NCBI GenBank assembly: GCA_001972305.1 | Contig: BDDD01000263.1 | Coordinates: 320,102-384,101, forward strand | Origin: Cephalotus follicularis | Lineage: Eukaryota; Streptophyta; Magnoliopsida; Oxalidales; Cephalotaceae | DNA: 64,000 bases | Reading direction: 5' to 3' | Shown here: positions 20,004 through 32,676 of the stretch, piece by piece | How the letters are laid out: each line of letters opens with the position of its first letter | Numbering within the stretch: position 1 is the first letter of the stretch | The notes under the pieces: generated by a model | Databases searched by the model: none | Told to the model about the DNA's origin: nothing | What the model saw: only the letters and a program-made list of their open reading frames with translations | Position numbers and translations under genes: made by a program

Positions 20004-22453
20004 TGTTGGAGTAAGGGTGTCCCTGCATGCCATGATATGGTATTCAGCTTGTACAAACACTTTATATTTATATGATCTGTATTCACTTTATGTTTGTGTG
20101 CATATTTAATTTACCAATGGCAAACCATACTATATGTATTATCCCAAACCATCTTAAATGGATCGGATGATCACCGTGTCATTCAAGTACACATATAGTG
20201 CCCTGTCAAAAAAGGGTTGGATCTCTTGCCTGAGAGGTTTTGAGAATGAGATCCTTACTCCCTTCTGACAAAATGTTCCAAGTCATATGTTCACTTTTTG
20301 GGCAATAGATGAACTGTAAAGACTTGTCGTATTATGCTTGCTCCCCGGTTTAGTGGAGGATGGATCATCTCGTTGCCATTTGGGTTTACCCTAAAGCTGA
20401 TGCGAGGTGCATGCAAGGAGCATGTCACTGAACAGACCCACCATAGGAAACCTATTTGGAAAGTCTTATCTATGTCAATAGGATTCCTATAGTCTCGGTT
20501 GTGTATAATCTATGGTGACTAGTAGACCATTCGTGGAGCTACGTTGTGTCCTTAGACCTGAGTGGCTGGCATTCATTGTGTTGAAACTGCTTGACTTTGA
20601 TTTCCGCCTTCCCCAGCACTAGCCACGTGCTGGCAAAAGGGTTGTCTTTGGGTCTTGTGGAAACTTCATTGAGATGTATGGGCGAGTTCGCAAAAAGGAA
20701 TCGTCACACCCGTAAGAGGGTGATCGGCTCTATATTATTTATGTCCGTTGTAGACTTAAAATTCCTGGCTAGGTATAGGAAGACTGGAATAGGGTTTTCT
20801 GGGATAGTATGCCGATAGTCTCAGTGCGTACATGATTTTATAGTTATCGCGGCATTACCTGGGGGTGACATTATTCCGAACCCTGGGTCGCGGTCGGAGC
20901 TAAGTATGACGTAGGATACATGACACATATGCCGTTGACTGGCTAATGTACTGGTTTACCGGATAATGACTTATAAACATGGGTGATACCATGGATCCGG
21001 GGGGTGATAAGGAATCACACCGGGGTCATTTTAATAGCCGGGGACTATTAAAGTGGTCGTACCAGAACTCCGAGAAGTTCTGGGAAACTTATAATCGTAC
21101 CGGGATCCAACCGCGCTTTGGAGTCCCTCCTGTTTTTTGATCATGTTGATATGTGCAGGGCACATGTCATTGAGTGAGAGGATAGCACATGGGAGGTGTT
21201 ACTTGACCTATGAATATTTATTTTTCTAGACTTTATTCATTTCTAAGGAAGTGAAATCGAGCTGCACCATAAATTGATCATTCCGGGCTGAGGGGTATTT
21301 TGGTTATTTGTGAAAATTTGACTTTTCATGGAGAGAGAGACCAATTGGGCCGAACCCTCACTTTGTGAGATAGGGTATGGCTGGCCTAAATTTGAGGCTA
21401 AGTCTCTATGTAGTGACTAACTAGTTATTTTGATTTAACTAGGTTTACTTAGCCATTAAGCAAAAGATTACTTAGCCATTAAGTAATGCTTTACTTAGCC
21501 ATGAAGCAAGCTAATGCGTGGCTTAAAATGAAAGCACACGGCCGGCCAAGGAGAGGTGGAAATGGTGTGTGTTGTCATCTTCTAATTGGATTAGAAGACA
21601 TGTGGGTGAAGATATTTTCATAAACATTAAAGATAACACATGACAACAAAATTATAATAAAGAAGAAAATTCTTTTTCTACAACACACTCTCTAACATTG
21701 GGGATCTCTCTCTCTTTTCTTCTCTTCATCTTCTCTACTTTATTGAAGAAGAAATCATCACCATGGATGCTTAGAACTTCATTGTTCAAAAGGAGAAAAG
21801 CCATCTTACCTTCCTCTTACCATACCAAAGCAATTGTAGGTGGAGATTACACAAAAATCTCTATCTCCAATTGTCTAGTTTTTCTAGAACACAAGCTTCA
21901 ATTCAAGTGGCTTCACAAAACTTCTTTTCCATGCCAAGGGGAGAAATTAATGTGTAGGTGAAAGTCTTGGAGGTCAAAGGAAGGAAATCTCAAAGTTGAA
22001 GGAGTAAAGACCTTAAGTAAGTTCTATCGTCCTTCACCTTTACTTTCTTAGTGGAAGTGGTGTGTGTGTTGTTCCTAGAGCTTTTCCAAGCTCTAGATGA
22101 TTTATTTATATGCAAGTTTTATGTTATGGCCAGGGTTATGCCGAACCCTAGCTCTCCTTTTAAGCGTTCGACAAAGTTTGGGAATGGGTTAGGGTATAGT
22201 GTGGTAATCCTATCCATTCACCTAGTTGGCCATTTTTGGGGTTGGAAAACCCTAGGCCAACCAAACCCTCCCATGCTTGGATCTACCATGTGGTCTTTTA
22301 CATGTCCAATTAGTGATCCTAGGGACAACTTGGGACAATTTTGGGTAATGGTTATGGGTGTTCTTTATGTCGGAATCCGTATTTTAAAATTACTTACCCT
22401 AAACCCTAGTTGCCTGAAACTATTTTCTTCCGCTGCGTTCCCAGGTTCCAACA
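20004..22453 (+). repeat. Copia 5' LTR
   Basis: 2450 bases, TGTTGGAGTAAGGG to GTTCCAACA. Contains no GTCGAC palindrome array, unlike the other LTRs here. The open frames at 20591-20818 and 21698-21961 recur in the other LTR only because the LTRs are copies. Confidence 0.95.
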
Positions 22454-22455
22454 AG

Positions 22456-22469
22456 TGGTATCAGAGCCC
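22456..22469 (+). other. Copia primer binding site
   Basis: TGGTATCAGAGCCC, an excellent initiator methionine tRNA type PBS, two bases after the LTR end. Confidence 0.95.
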
Positions 22470-24544
22470 CTAATTGGCATTAATTGTACCATTTAGAATG
22501 TATATTTTCATATTGTAGAGACTTTGTCTCTTGGCCGAAATTTTGAGTCCCAAACCCTAAAGTGAAATGGGATGCTAGGGTTGCAAAATTCTGGTTTTCA
22601 AATTTTGGTTGATTCAATTTCCATTTGGTTGATCTTATTTGGTAAGACTAGTTAAATGGATTGTATGATGAACCAAAGCAATCTACATTGGGTGTTTATA
22701 ATGCTAGGGAGCATTCAAGCATTCCTATGTAATGCTCGGGATCTCATACGAACCTAAATTAGTCATTGAACGAGAGGTTCAACGTGAACAAAAATCTGTT
22801 TTTTAAACAGCCGGAATGTGCTGACTTCCTGCAAAGATTTTTTGCACTACATTCAGTGCAATATTTCTAGCAGTGGTCAATGTATTTTGTTACGTTGGTT
22901 AGTGACAATTTGAGTGTCGGGATTTCCTCTAAAGTGTCCAGCATCGGTTGCTGTGAATCTTGGAAGTTTCTTCACTCCTATTGACAATTCCCAATATAAT
23001 AAATACATTTATTAATATATGTTTCCGGAAAGCTTTTGGATTGCTTTTGAAAGTTTTTTCAGTGCGGTTTTCGCACAGAGAATGTATGGAAATATTATTA
23101 ATGGGATAGGTACAGACTGGGGTGGTTTAGACAGATTTTTGGACTCGATACCACGTAACGTGTCATCAAAAATATGGCATTAAAATATTCATTAAAAATA
23201 TTCATTATTTTTACAATGCAATGTTTTTCACTAATAATTTTTTGGATAGACCAAGGATTATTTTTAGCAAGGACCTATATAAGGGTATACTAGGTTTTCA
23301 TTAATCTAGTGGGAGTCGGGTTTTTATTTTGGTCAATTTACCAAAATACCCCTAGACATTCTTTTCTTTTCTACGTGTTTATTCATTAAATATAAAGTGT
23401 ATATTTTCTGAATTTCTTATGCATGCTGGTAGATTGGGGACTAGACCTAGCTTCAGGTTTCTTTTATGAATGAAATTTAATTGCTTTATTTACCTGGTTT
23501 ATCTTTTGGTCTGTAACTTGACTGCTTGCGCGTGCCAATTTTTTTTTCTTGTCTATTATTTATTGAGAATAATAAATTCTCTTCTCCCCTTTTGTATTCT
23601 AGTTTTTTCTAAGTTACTAAGGACGTAATTTATGTAAATTTTTTATACAACGGAGAAAGAAGAGTAGATCAAGGAAGATACAAGACAAAGTGAAGACCAT
23701 GTATGCATGGTGAAATGTGTAATAAAGTTGAGATTAAATTTTGTTTTCACCTAGGCGACCAAGTGGTCACGTTATGGCACACGTGATCACATAGATAGTT
23801 AAAGTCCCCAATCAGGCTACTTTTTAGGCTGCATGAGATGGATGAATTTTTATTTTCCCAAACACGTCCAAGCATGTTACGCCGTTATCAAATGGGATTT
23901 GAAGATTAAAATTAATCTAATAACGGTTTTGGCTAATATAAAATGTGAGACCTATAAATTCCTCCAAACTGAATATAATAAGTCCATAAGCGATGAGAGC
24001 ACACGTGGTGCTCCGTCGTTGGCCTTCCACCCTTTCATTTACTAGTGTGGATATATTGGGGATATCGCAGCTCAACGGAGGTCCCCCGTATGACCATTTC
24101 TATTAAATTCCGGTGCGGGGTGCACTGGGAGGAAATAACGAAGTTTTGGCATTCTGACCAGCCCCCTGGTGGATATCAAAACTGGTTTATTTCTTTGAGG
24201 GCTGTGGGTATGGACTTATAATAAGGTCGTACTATTAGCGCCGCTCAGCGGTGGATTATATGGGTCAAGAGGCCAAATGATGTATCGGATCTTGCATTTC
24301 AAGGGCGAGAGGTCCTAATGCAAATCGACCTTTAAAGCCCACCTATTTGGTATTATGGTTTGTTCGTCACAGCGAAGACCATAATATGCGAAATAGATTC
24401 CGATCCCCACTAGGAAGAAGAGCTTCCCGAATTCCACATCTGGAGGTGTGGGATACGATTAAAATAGTGGGAGGAACCATAACTTCTAAAGACCAAGGGT
24501 TGTGGTAGTAACTTAAAATTGAATTATCACCTAATTTTTCTCTC
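22470..24544 (+). other. Copia leader, non-coding
   Basis: About 2.1 kb between PBS and gag with no convincing coding sequence, AT-rich at 23150-23650. The end near 24460-24500 (GTGGGAGGAACCATAA) recurs beside gag of the second copia at 63970-63990, so at least part is conserved in the family. An unusually long leader for a copia element. Confidence 0.7.
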
Positions 24545-26026
24545 TTGTTTCCTCTTAAAAGGTTGCTAGTCTATCATATCTGTTTTCAATATGGCTGTAG
24601 CACCACGATTGCACGTATTCTTGAAATGAACAAATTGGAGGGTCCAAATTTCTTGGACTGGCAGCGCAACTTGCGCTTGGTACTCACGAGCATGAAGCTC
24701 CATCATGTTATGACTGATACCGCCCCTTTATTGGGAGCAAATCCCACAGAGGAACACAAGGCCTATGTGGCCAATTGGTTAGGCGAAGATCAGCAGGCTC
24801 GATGCCTAGCAATTGCGGGTATGGTCCCGGAATTGCAAAGACAACATGAGAAGCTGGACACCTTGGGAGCTATACTTCTTCGATTGAAGGAGTTGTATGG
24901 TGCAAGGTCGAGGACTCAGAGGTTTAACCTCTCTCGATGTCTCTTCTGGATGAAAATGGTAGAGGGATCTTTAGTCCATGCTCATGGATTGAAGATGATA
25001 GATTTGATTGAGCAGCTGGCTCAATTAGATCTTATTATGGACAGTGGTTATTATATTGATCTTATGTTGTCCTCCCTCCCACGCTCCTTCTCCCGGTTCA
25101 TCACAAATTTCCACATGAACAAGGTGGAATGCTCTCTACCTGAATTAGTGGAAATGCTTCAGACTGCCGAAGCCGATATGGACCATGGAAAGTCCAAATC
25201 CAACGTGATGTATATACCATCCACTTCCTCCCGGACAGCCCCTAAGCGGGGTGGACATAAAAAGTCCAAGTCCAAGGGCAAGGGAAAGGCGCCCATGAAG
25301 CGTAAAGGGAAGAAGGGGAAGGCACCACAGGCAGTGGTGGGGGATGCCATCCATGCTAGGATTCGCCAGCTTTCTGAGCAGAAAGCATGCTTCCACTGCG
25401 GGAAGCAAGAACATTGGAGATCTCAATGTGCTGATTATCTCAAGTCAACATCTGGAGGTGCCTCGGGGTCAGGTACTTTTATGATTGAGTCTTTTCTAGC
25501 TTACAATGTTAGTTCAACTTGGGTTGTTGATTCAGGTTGTGGGACTAATATCTGTAACTCTTTGCAGGGACTAAGAGGGGCTAGACAGCTGAGAGCTGAA
25601 GACCAGTTGGACTTACACCTTGGTGATGGGTCGAGGATCCGCACTACTTTTGTTGGCGTTTTTGAGTTATCTTTTTCAAATGGTTGTATTTTGGAACTTG
25701 ATCCATGCTACTATGTAGCTAACATTGTAAGAAATGTAATTTCCGTGTCATATTTGTATAAGAATGGCTGGGAGCTCACTTTTTCTGCATTAACTTGCAA
25801 TCTTATACATAACAATGTTCAAATGTGTACGGGCCACATTAATAATGGAATATATGTTCTAGATATCAATCAACAATTTGCATTAACAATTCAAAAGGGA
25901 AATAGCAGTAAAAGACCAAGAGAGAATGATGAAATAAATTCTTCTTACTTATGGCATTGTAGATTAGGTCATCCTAGCGAGGCTAGACTAACACGTTTGG
26001 TTAAGGATGGACTTTTGGACATCTAG
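24545..26026 (+). pseudogene. Copia gag, protease and integrase zinc-binding start
   Basis: An open frame of 493 codons. Gag proper starts near KLEGPNFLDWQRNLRLVL, a typical copia gag opening, with LKELYGARSRTQRF later. A basic linker precedes the zinc knuckle CFHCGKQEHWRSQC (about residues 281-294). Protease has the active-site block WVVDSGCGTNICNSL (about 327-340). The end carries LWHCRLGHPSEARL, the pre-integrase zinc-binding motif. This frame is long and well preserved; the element as a whole is broken. Confidence 0.9.
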
Positions 26027-26029
26027 GAC

Positions 26030-27265
26030 GTGGAGTCCTTTCCTACGTGTGAACCATGTTTGATTAGTAAGATGACCAAATCTCCCTTCTCTGGACAAGG
26101 AGAAAGGGCAGTGGACATACTTGATCTTGTCCACACCGACGTCTACGAACCTATGTCGGTCAATGCGAGAGGAGGTTTTCCCTACTTCATTACCTTCACC
26201 GATGATTTATCACGGTTTGGGTATGTGTTTCTAATGAAACACAAATCTGAATCCTTTGAGAGATTCAAGGAATTTAGACTAGAAGTAGAAAAGCAAACAG
26301 GTAAACCCATTAAATCACTTCGCTCAGATAGAGGAGGTGAATACCTGTCTGCTGAATTCCAGGGTTATCTGAAAGATAACGGAATTCTCTCTCAATGGAC
26401 CCCTCCAGGAACACCACAGCATAATGGTGTATCCGAACGGAGGAACAGGACCATGATGAATATGGTTCGGACAATGATGTCTTTTACAGATCTTCCAATC
26501 TCTTTATGGGGTTATGCACTGCTTTCAGTAGTGTACATCCTAAACCGGATTCCTTCAAAATCCGTCCCCTCCACACCATATGAGGTGTATAAAGGGAGAA
26601 AACCCAACCTAAGCAATTTGAAGGTTTGGGGTTGTCCGGCTTATGTAAGGAGGCAGGAGCCTTCTAAGCTGGAGGCAAGAGCGGATCGTTGCCGGTTTGT
26701 GGGGTATCCTAAGGAAACTAAGGGATATTACTTTTACCATCCCAGCGATCAAAAGGTGATTGTATCGCGATCTGCTCAATTCCTAGAGTCAGAATACCTG
26801 CTTGTAGGGAGCAGTGGGAGCATGGTGGAATTGAGAGAATTACCATATGGTGAAAGCCCACAAGACGATGAGGAATTAGAGGTTCTTACCTCTAGAAACA
26901 CAGTTGGGGAGGGTTCCCAACCTGAGATGGATTCTCAGAAAGGCACTCCTCATTTGAGGAGATCAGGCAGGGTTATCATAGAGCCTGAGAGATATGGTTT
27001 TCTCGTTGAAGGCATTGATGAACCCAATGACGTCGATGAAGATGAGCCTGTCAGCTACCAGGAAGCAGTGAAGAGCACTAATTCTAGGGCATGGTTAGAG
27101 GCCATGAAATCCGAGATGGACTCTATGTATGCCAACCAAGTGTGGAACTTGGTCGAAGCACCAGATGGGATTACTCCTATTGGGTGCAAATGCATCTTCA
27201 AGAGGAAGATTGGCATCGATGGTAAGATAGAGACTTACAAAGCGCGATTGGTTGCGAAAGGTTAG
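26030..27265 (+). pseudogene. Copia integrase and start of reverse transcriptase
   Basis: Open for 411 codons. It continues the zinc-binding region ([14 protein letters not shown]), then the integrase core with [48 protein letters not shown] and [12 protein letters not shown], a GKP-type C-terminal part ([33 protein letters not shown]) and an acidic linker. RT begins near its end with [20 protein letters not shown]. The core is closest in my memory to Tork/Angela elements. Confidence 0.9.
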
Positions 27266-27874
27266 AGGCAACGTCATGGGATTGACTATACCGAAATCTT
27301 CTTACCAGTTGCTATGCTTAAGTCCATTCGGATACTGCTTGCAATTGCCGCTCATTATGATTATGAGATATGGAAAATAGATGTCAAGACTGCCTTCTTG
27401 AATGGGTATCTTGATGAGGACATTTATATTTCCCAACCCAAGGGGTTCACATCCGAGAAGCATCCACAAAGTGTGTGTAAGCTCCAAAGGTCTATATAAG
27501 GCCTAATGCAAGCTTCCCGTAGCTGGAACATCCGTTTTGACGAGGCCATAAAGGCTTTTGGCTTCATCAAAAACATAGATGAGCCTTGTGTATATCGGAA
27601 ACAGGATGACCTCAGACTCACTTTCTTTGTACTATACGTGGATGACATACTACTCATAGGGAATGATGTAGGTATGTTGCAGTCCATCAAAGTATGGTTA
27701 TCCAAGAACTTCTCCATGAAGGATTTGGGAGAAACATCCTATATACTTGGTATAAAGATCTACAGGGATAGATCTAATAGGTTGCTTGGACTCTCCCAAA
27801 GCCAGTACATCAGCAAGGTGCTTAAAAGGTATGGCCTTGAGAATTCCAAACGTGGGCTATTGCTTATCGGTTAA
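27266..27874 (+). pseudogene. Copia reverse transcriptase
   Basis: Carries IDVKTAFLNGYLDEDIYISQ, the N-terminal RT block of copia, then RSWNIRFDEAIKAFGF and the catalytic block VLYVDDILLIGND with the YVDD motif, then SMKDLGETSYILGIKIYRDR. Family blocks are in the expected order. Some breaks present. Confidence 0.9.
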
Positions 27875-27895
27875 GGAATTCATCTTTCCAAGAGA

Positions 27896-28546
27896 ATGTC
27901 TCCACAGAAAACTGAGGAAAGGGAACGCATGAGTAGGCAGCCTTATACTTCGGCTGTGGGCTCCATCATCTATGCCATGCTGTGTACTAAGCCTGATGTC
28001 GCTTTTGCCTTGGGTATGGCAAGTCGATTTCAGTCCGATCCCGATGAGAAACACTGGGAAATTGTCAAGGGAATTTTAAAGTACCTAAGGAGGACTCAGG
28101 ACACTTTCTTGACATATGGAGGAGACAGTGTATTGAGACTTAAGGGCTTTACAGACTCTAGTTTCAATAGTGATCCAGATGATCACAAGTCAGTTTCAGG
28201 ATTTGTATTCGTGCTTAATGGGGGTGCAGTCAGCTGGAGGAGTTCGAAGCAGGAAACTACTGCGGACTCCACCACAGAAGCAGAATATGTAACTGCCTCA
28301 GATGTTGCAAAGGAAGCAGTTTGGATGCGGAAGTTCATTTCTAAACTCGATGTTGTTCCAACCATCACACGTCCAGTTATGGTGTACCGTGACAATGATG
28401 GGGCTGTTGCACAAGCCAAGGAATCCAGGTCTCACCACCGCTCCAAGCATATACAGCGTCGATATCACCTGATCAGAGAGATCATAGAGAGAGGAGACAT
28501 CACTTTAGAGAGAGTTGCCCAGAGGAAAATTTGGCAGACCCACTGA
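27896..28546 (+). pseudogene. Copia RNase H
   Basis: Starts in the RT-RNase H connection (YTSAVGSIIYAMLCTKPDV), then [40 protein letters not shown] and AEYVTASDVAKEAVWMRKFI, and ends with SRSHHRSKHIQRRYHLIREI. These are the copia RNase H blocks. The same region of the second copia lies at 59904-60349. Confidence 0.9.
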
Positions 28547-28628
28547 ACAAAGCCATGAGCAGTACAATACTCGAGCGACACCGGAGCTCTATGGGCTTAG
28601 GCTATAGGTCTTTGTGGTTTGAAGGGCC

Positions 28629-28639
28629 AAGTGGGAGAT
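28629..28639 (+). other. Copia polypurine tract
   Basis: AAGTGGGAGAT directly before the 3' LTR at 28640. Typical plus-strand primer site for copia elements. Confidence 0.8.
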
Positions 28640-31085
28640 TGTTAGAGTTGGGGTGTCCCTGCATGCCACGATATGGTATTCAGCTTGTACAAACACTTTC
28701 TATTTATATGATATGTATTCACTTTATGTTTATGTGCATATTTAATTTGCCAATGGCAAACCATACTATATGTTTTATCCCAAACCATCTTAAATGGATC
28801 GGATGATAACCATGTCATTCGAGTACACATATACTGCCCTATCGAAAAAGGGTTGGATCTCATGCCTGGAGGTTATGAGAATGAGATCCTTACTCCCTTC
28901 TCACAAAAATGTTCCAAGTCATAGGTTCACTTTTCGGGCAATAGATGAACCGTAAAGACTTGTCGTATTATGCTTGCTCCCAGTTTTAGTGGAGGATGGA
29001 TCATCTCATTGCCATTTGGGTTTCCCCTAAAGTTGATGCGAGGTGCATGCAAGGGGCATGTCACTGAACAGACCCACCATAGGAAACCTATTTGGAAAGT
29101 CTTATCTATGTCAATAGGATTCCTATAGTCTCGGTAGTGTATAGTCTATGGTGACTAGTAGACCATTCGTGGAGCTATGTTGTGTCCATAGACCTGAGCG
29201 GCTGGCATGCATTGTGTTGCAACTGCTTGACTTTGATTTCCACTTTCCCCAACACTAGCCACGTGCTGGAAAAAGGGTTGTCTTTGGGTCTTGTGGAAAC
29301 TTCATTGAGATGTATGGGCGAGTTCGCAATAAGGAATCGTCACACTCGTAAGAGGGTGATCGGTTCTATATTATTTATGTCTGTTGTAGACTTAAAATTC
29401 CTGTCTAGGTATAGGCAGACTGGAATAGGGTTTTCTGGGATAGTATGTCGATATTCTCAGTGCGTACATGAATTTATAGTTATCGCGGCTTAACCTGGGG
29501 GTGACATTATTCCGAACCCTAGGTCGCGGTCGGAGCTAAGTATGAGGTAGGATACATGACACATATGCCATTGGCTGGATAAAGTACCGGTTTACCAGAT
29601 AACGATGTATAGACATGGGTGATACCATGGATCCGGGGGGTGATAAGGAATAACACCGGGGTCATTTTAATAGTCGGGGACTATTAAAGTGGTCGTACCT
29701 GAACTCCGGGAAGTTCTGGGAAACTTATAATCGTACCGGGATCCAACCGGGCTTTCGGGTCCGTCCTGTTTTTGGATCATGTTTATATGTGCGGGGCACA
29801 TGTCATTGAGTGAGAGGATAGCACATGGGAGGTGTTACTTGGCCTATGAATATTTATTTTGCTAGACTTTATTCATTTCTAAGGAAGTGAAACCGAGTTG
29901 TACCATAAATAGATCATTCCGGGTCGAGGGGTATTTTGGTCATTTGTGAAAAGTGGACTTTTCATGGAGAGAGAGACCAATTGGGCCGAACCCTAACTTT
30001 GTGAGCTAGGGTATGGCCTACCTAAATTGGAGGCTAAGTCACTATGTTGTGACTAACTAGTTATTTTTAGTTAACTAGGTTTACTTAGCCATTAAGCAAA
30101 AGATTACTTAGCCATTAAGTAATGCTTTACTTAGCCATGAAGCAAGCTAATGCTTGGCCTAAAATGAAAGCACATGGCTGGCCAAGGAGTGGTGGAAATG
30201 GTGTGTGTTGTCATCTTCTAATTGGATTAGATGACATGTGAGTGAAGATATTTTCATAAACATTAAAGATAGCACATGACAACAAAATTATAATAAAGAA
30301 GAAAATTCTTTTTCTACAACACACTCTCTAACATTGGGGATCTCTCTCTCTTTTCTTCTCTTCATCTTCTCTACTTTGTTGAAGAAGAAAGCATCACCAT
30401 GGATGCTTGGAACTTCATTGTTCAAAATGAGAAAAGCCATCTTACCTTCCTCTTACCATACCAAAGCAATTGTAGGTGGAGATTACACAAAAATCTCTAT
30501 CTCCAATTTTCTAGTTTTTCTAGAACACAAGCTTCACTTTAAGTGGCTTCACAAAACTTCTTTGCCATGCCAAGGGGAGCAATTAATGTGTAGGTGAAAG
30601 TCTTGGAGCTCAAAGGAAGGAAATCTCAAAGTTGAAGGAGTAAAGACCTTAAGTTCTATCATCCTTCACCTTTACTTTCTTTGTGGAAGTGGTGTGTGTG
30701 TTGTTCCTAGAGCTTTGCCAAGCTCTAGATGATTTATTTATCTGCAGGTTGTATGTTATGGCCAGGGTTATACCAAACCCTAGATCTACTTTTAAGGGTT
30801 AGACAAAGTTTGGGAATGGGTTAGGGTATAGTGTGCTAATCCTATCCATTCACCTAGTTGGCCTTTTTTGGGGTTGGAAAACCCTAGGCCAACCAAACCC
30901 TCCCATGCTTGGATCGGCCATGTGGTCTTTTACATGTCCAATTAGTGATCCTAGGGCCAACTTGGGACAATTTTAGGTAATGGTTATGGGTGTTCTTTAT
31001 GACGGAATCCAAATTTTAAAATTAGTCACCCTAAACCCTAGTTGCCTGAAACTAATTTCTTCCGCTGCGTTCCCAGGTTCCAACA
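28640..31085 (+). repeat. Copia 3' LTR
   Basis: 2446 bases, TGTTAGAGTTGGGG to GGTTCCAACA, co-linear with the 5' LTR. Followed by TSD CACCC at 31086-31090. Confidence 0.95.
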
Positions 31086-31615
31086 CACCCTGCACTCCGA
31101 AGATGATAGTTCAGGTAACATTTACTGCCGGCATTAGCGGGAAGTTTAACAAATAAGATCGGCAATGCAGATAAGTTTGGGTGGATACTCTAGCCAACTC
31201 CTGGCAGCTAGGACCACCTCCGTAGCCAGTGACTTCTGCCATCACTCGACTAACGACATTAAGCATTGACAAACAATTCAATCAATCGAATAACAATATT
31301 GCAATATAGTAGTTGTTTTCTTTTAGAAACATATAACAATTCAATGACTGTACCTCACGTTGGAGGAAAACGCTATCAATACAATAATGGTTCCCGGTTG
31401 GAGAACAAAGTAGTAGGTACCTCTCATATGAGGAGTAGTAAATCAATTGCAATAAGTTTTCACTTTGAAATCTTTAGTTAAATCCATATCCGTGCTTAAA
31501 GCACTTAGTAGGTTTAATCCTTGAAAGTAAGGAAACAATAGTGTTTATGAACACTCAACCAGTATGTACTAAGTGTAAAAGTAGCATATACAGCAAGAAA
31601 AACAGTAAGGGACAG
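31086..31615 (-). repeat. Family A LTR, copy 1, outer part
   Basis: Resumes after the copia and matches 57736-58265 of copy 2. It stops at 31615, where family B reverse transcriptase sequence begins. The remaining outer 1.6 kb of this LTR, including both palindrome arrays, is not present. Confidence 0.85.
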
Positions 31616-32676
31616 TAGCAAGTCGAGCTTGGAAAACACCCTTGATCCTATCAACTGGTCAAACAATTCCTCAATGTGGGGTAAAGGATACTTGTTCTTG
31701 ATAGTTGCCTTGTTCAACATTCTGTAGTCGATGCAGAGCCTCATCGACCCATCCTTCTTCTTCACAAACAGTACTGGCGCACCCCTCGGAGAAACACTGG
31801 GTCTTACAAAACCCTTATCAATCGGGTCTTGTAATTGTAGCTTCAGCTCTCGGAACTCGGCAGGAGCCATCCGATAAGGTGGTTTAGAGATAGGAGTCGT
31901 TCCAGGAACAAGATCAATGACGAACTCCACACTCCTCTTCGGTGGTAAGGATCCCAAGTCATCAGGAAATACATCTGGAAATTCGCACACAACTAGAATT
32001 TCCTCCAAGCTCAAGCCTTCTCTTTCCTTCGATCAATTACATAAGCCAAGTACCCTTCGCACCCCTTCTCTAGATACCTCGATTCTCGAATAAAGGATAT
32101 AATCGGTGTCGAGAACCCTTTGTCTTCCTTAAACTAAAAATTCATTCCATCAGGCAGACAAAAATCCACAGTTTTATTATAACAATCCATACGAGCACGG
32201 TGTTCTGATAGCCAATCCATATCCCGTATAACATCGAAGTCGCGGATAGGCAGCACTATCAAATCTGCATACAAAGAAATGCCTGCCATAGACATCTCAC
32301 CACCTCTATATACCGAGTCAGTGTACATAGAAGTCGCAGTCGGTGTGCTCACGTCAAGTATATATGACATGCAGTCAGGGGTGACATCTAAGCAAGATGC
32401 AAAATGTGCAGATATGAAAGAATGCGATGCTCCAGAATCCAGCAATACTCTAGCAGAAAAACCATATATATACAGAGTACCTCCAACAATAGAAGTTGAC
32501 TCTGGAACCTCTGTCTGAACAAGTACAAAAACTCTATCTTTTGCGACGCTCTTGCCGGTGTCGTTCCTCTGTGACGGTCCCGCCGCCGCACCACTACTGC
32601 TTCCCGGCCCAGTAGGCGCTGTAGCAAAACTCTTCGGACAGTCCTTCACCGAATGACCAGGTGCCCCACACCTCAA
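31616..32676 (-). pseudogene. Family B protease and reverse transcriptase, left copy
   Basis: Protease block [20 protein letters not shown], then [20 protein letters not shown] has [40 protein letters not shown] and VFSKLDL. These match the right copy at 46810-47776 closely. A knuckle MRCGAPGHSVKDC sits at the start. Confidence 0.9.

Larger units (their letters stand above)
20004..31085 (+). mobile_element. Ty1/copia element (Tork/Angela-like) inserted in the family A LTR
   Basis: An 11.1 kb element with two LTRs of about 2.45 kb (20004-22453 and 28640-31085), PBS, a 2.1 kb leader, gag-pol order gag, protease, integrase, RT, RNase H (which defines Ty1/copia), polypurine tract and TSD CACCC (19999-20003 and 31086-31090). 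Structure is complete end to end, but coding is broken in a handful of places. LTRs differ by roughly 3-7 percent in samples read by eye, suggesting about 1-3 million years if a rate near 1.3e-8 per site per year applies. Confidence 0.95.
16606..31615 (-). mobile_element. Tekay-like gypsy family A, copy 1, with nested copia
   Basis: Minus-strand element seen from its 5' LTR (19414-20003 continued at 31086-31615) through gag, protease and reverse transcriptase to the start of RNase H at 16606. Integrase and 3' LTR are absent because family B sequence begins there. The copia 20004-31085 lies in the LTR with TSD CACCC. It matches copy 2 (51533-59903) with about 4 percent difference over a 195-base sample compared by eye. 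Broken in several places. Confidence 0.85.

Noticed and set aside
20591-29493. Small frames at 20591-20818 and 29182-29493.
   Set aside because: Same reason: paired LTR sequence. No family similarity recognised.
21698-30597. An 87-codon frame conserved at 21698-21961 and 30334-30597.
   Set aside because: The two places are the sister LTRs of one copia element, so conservation follows from copying. It lacks recognisable domains.
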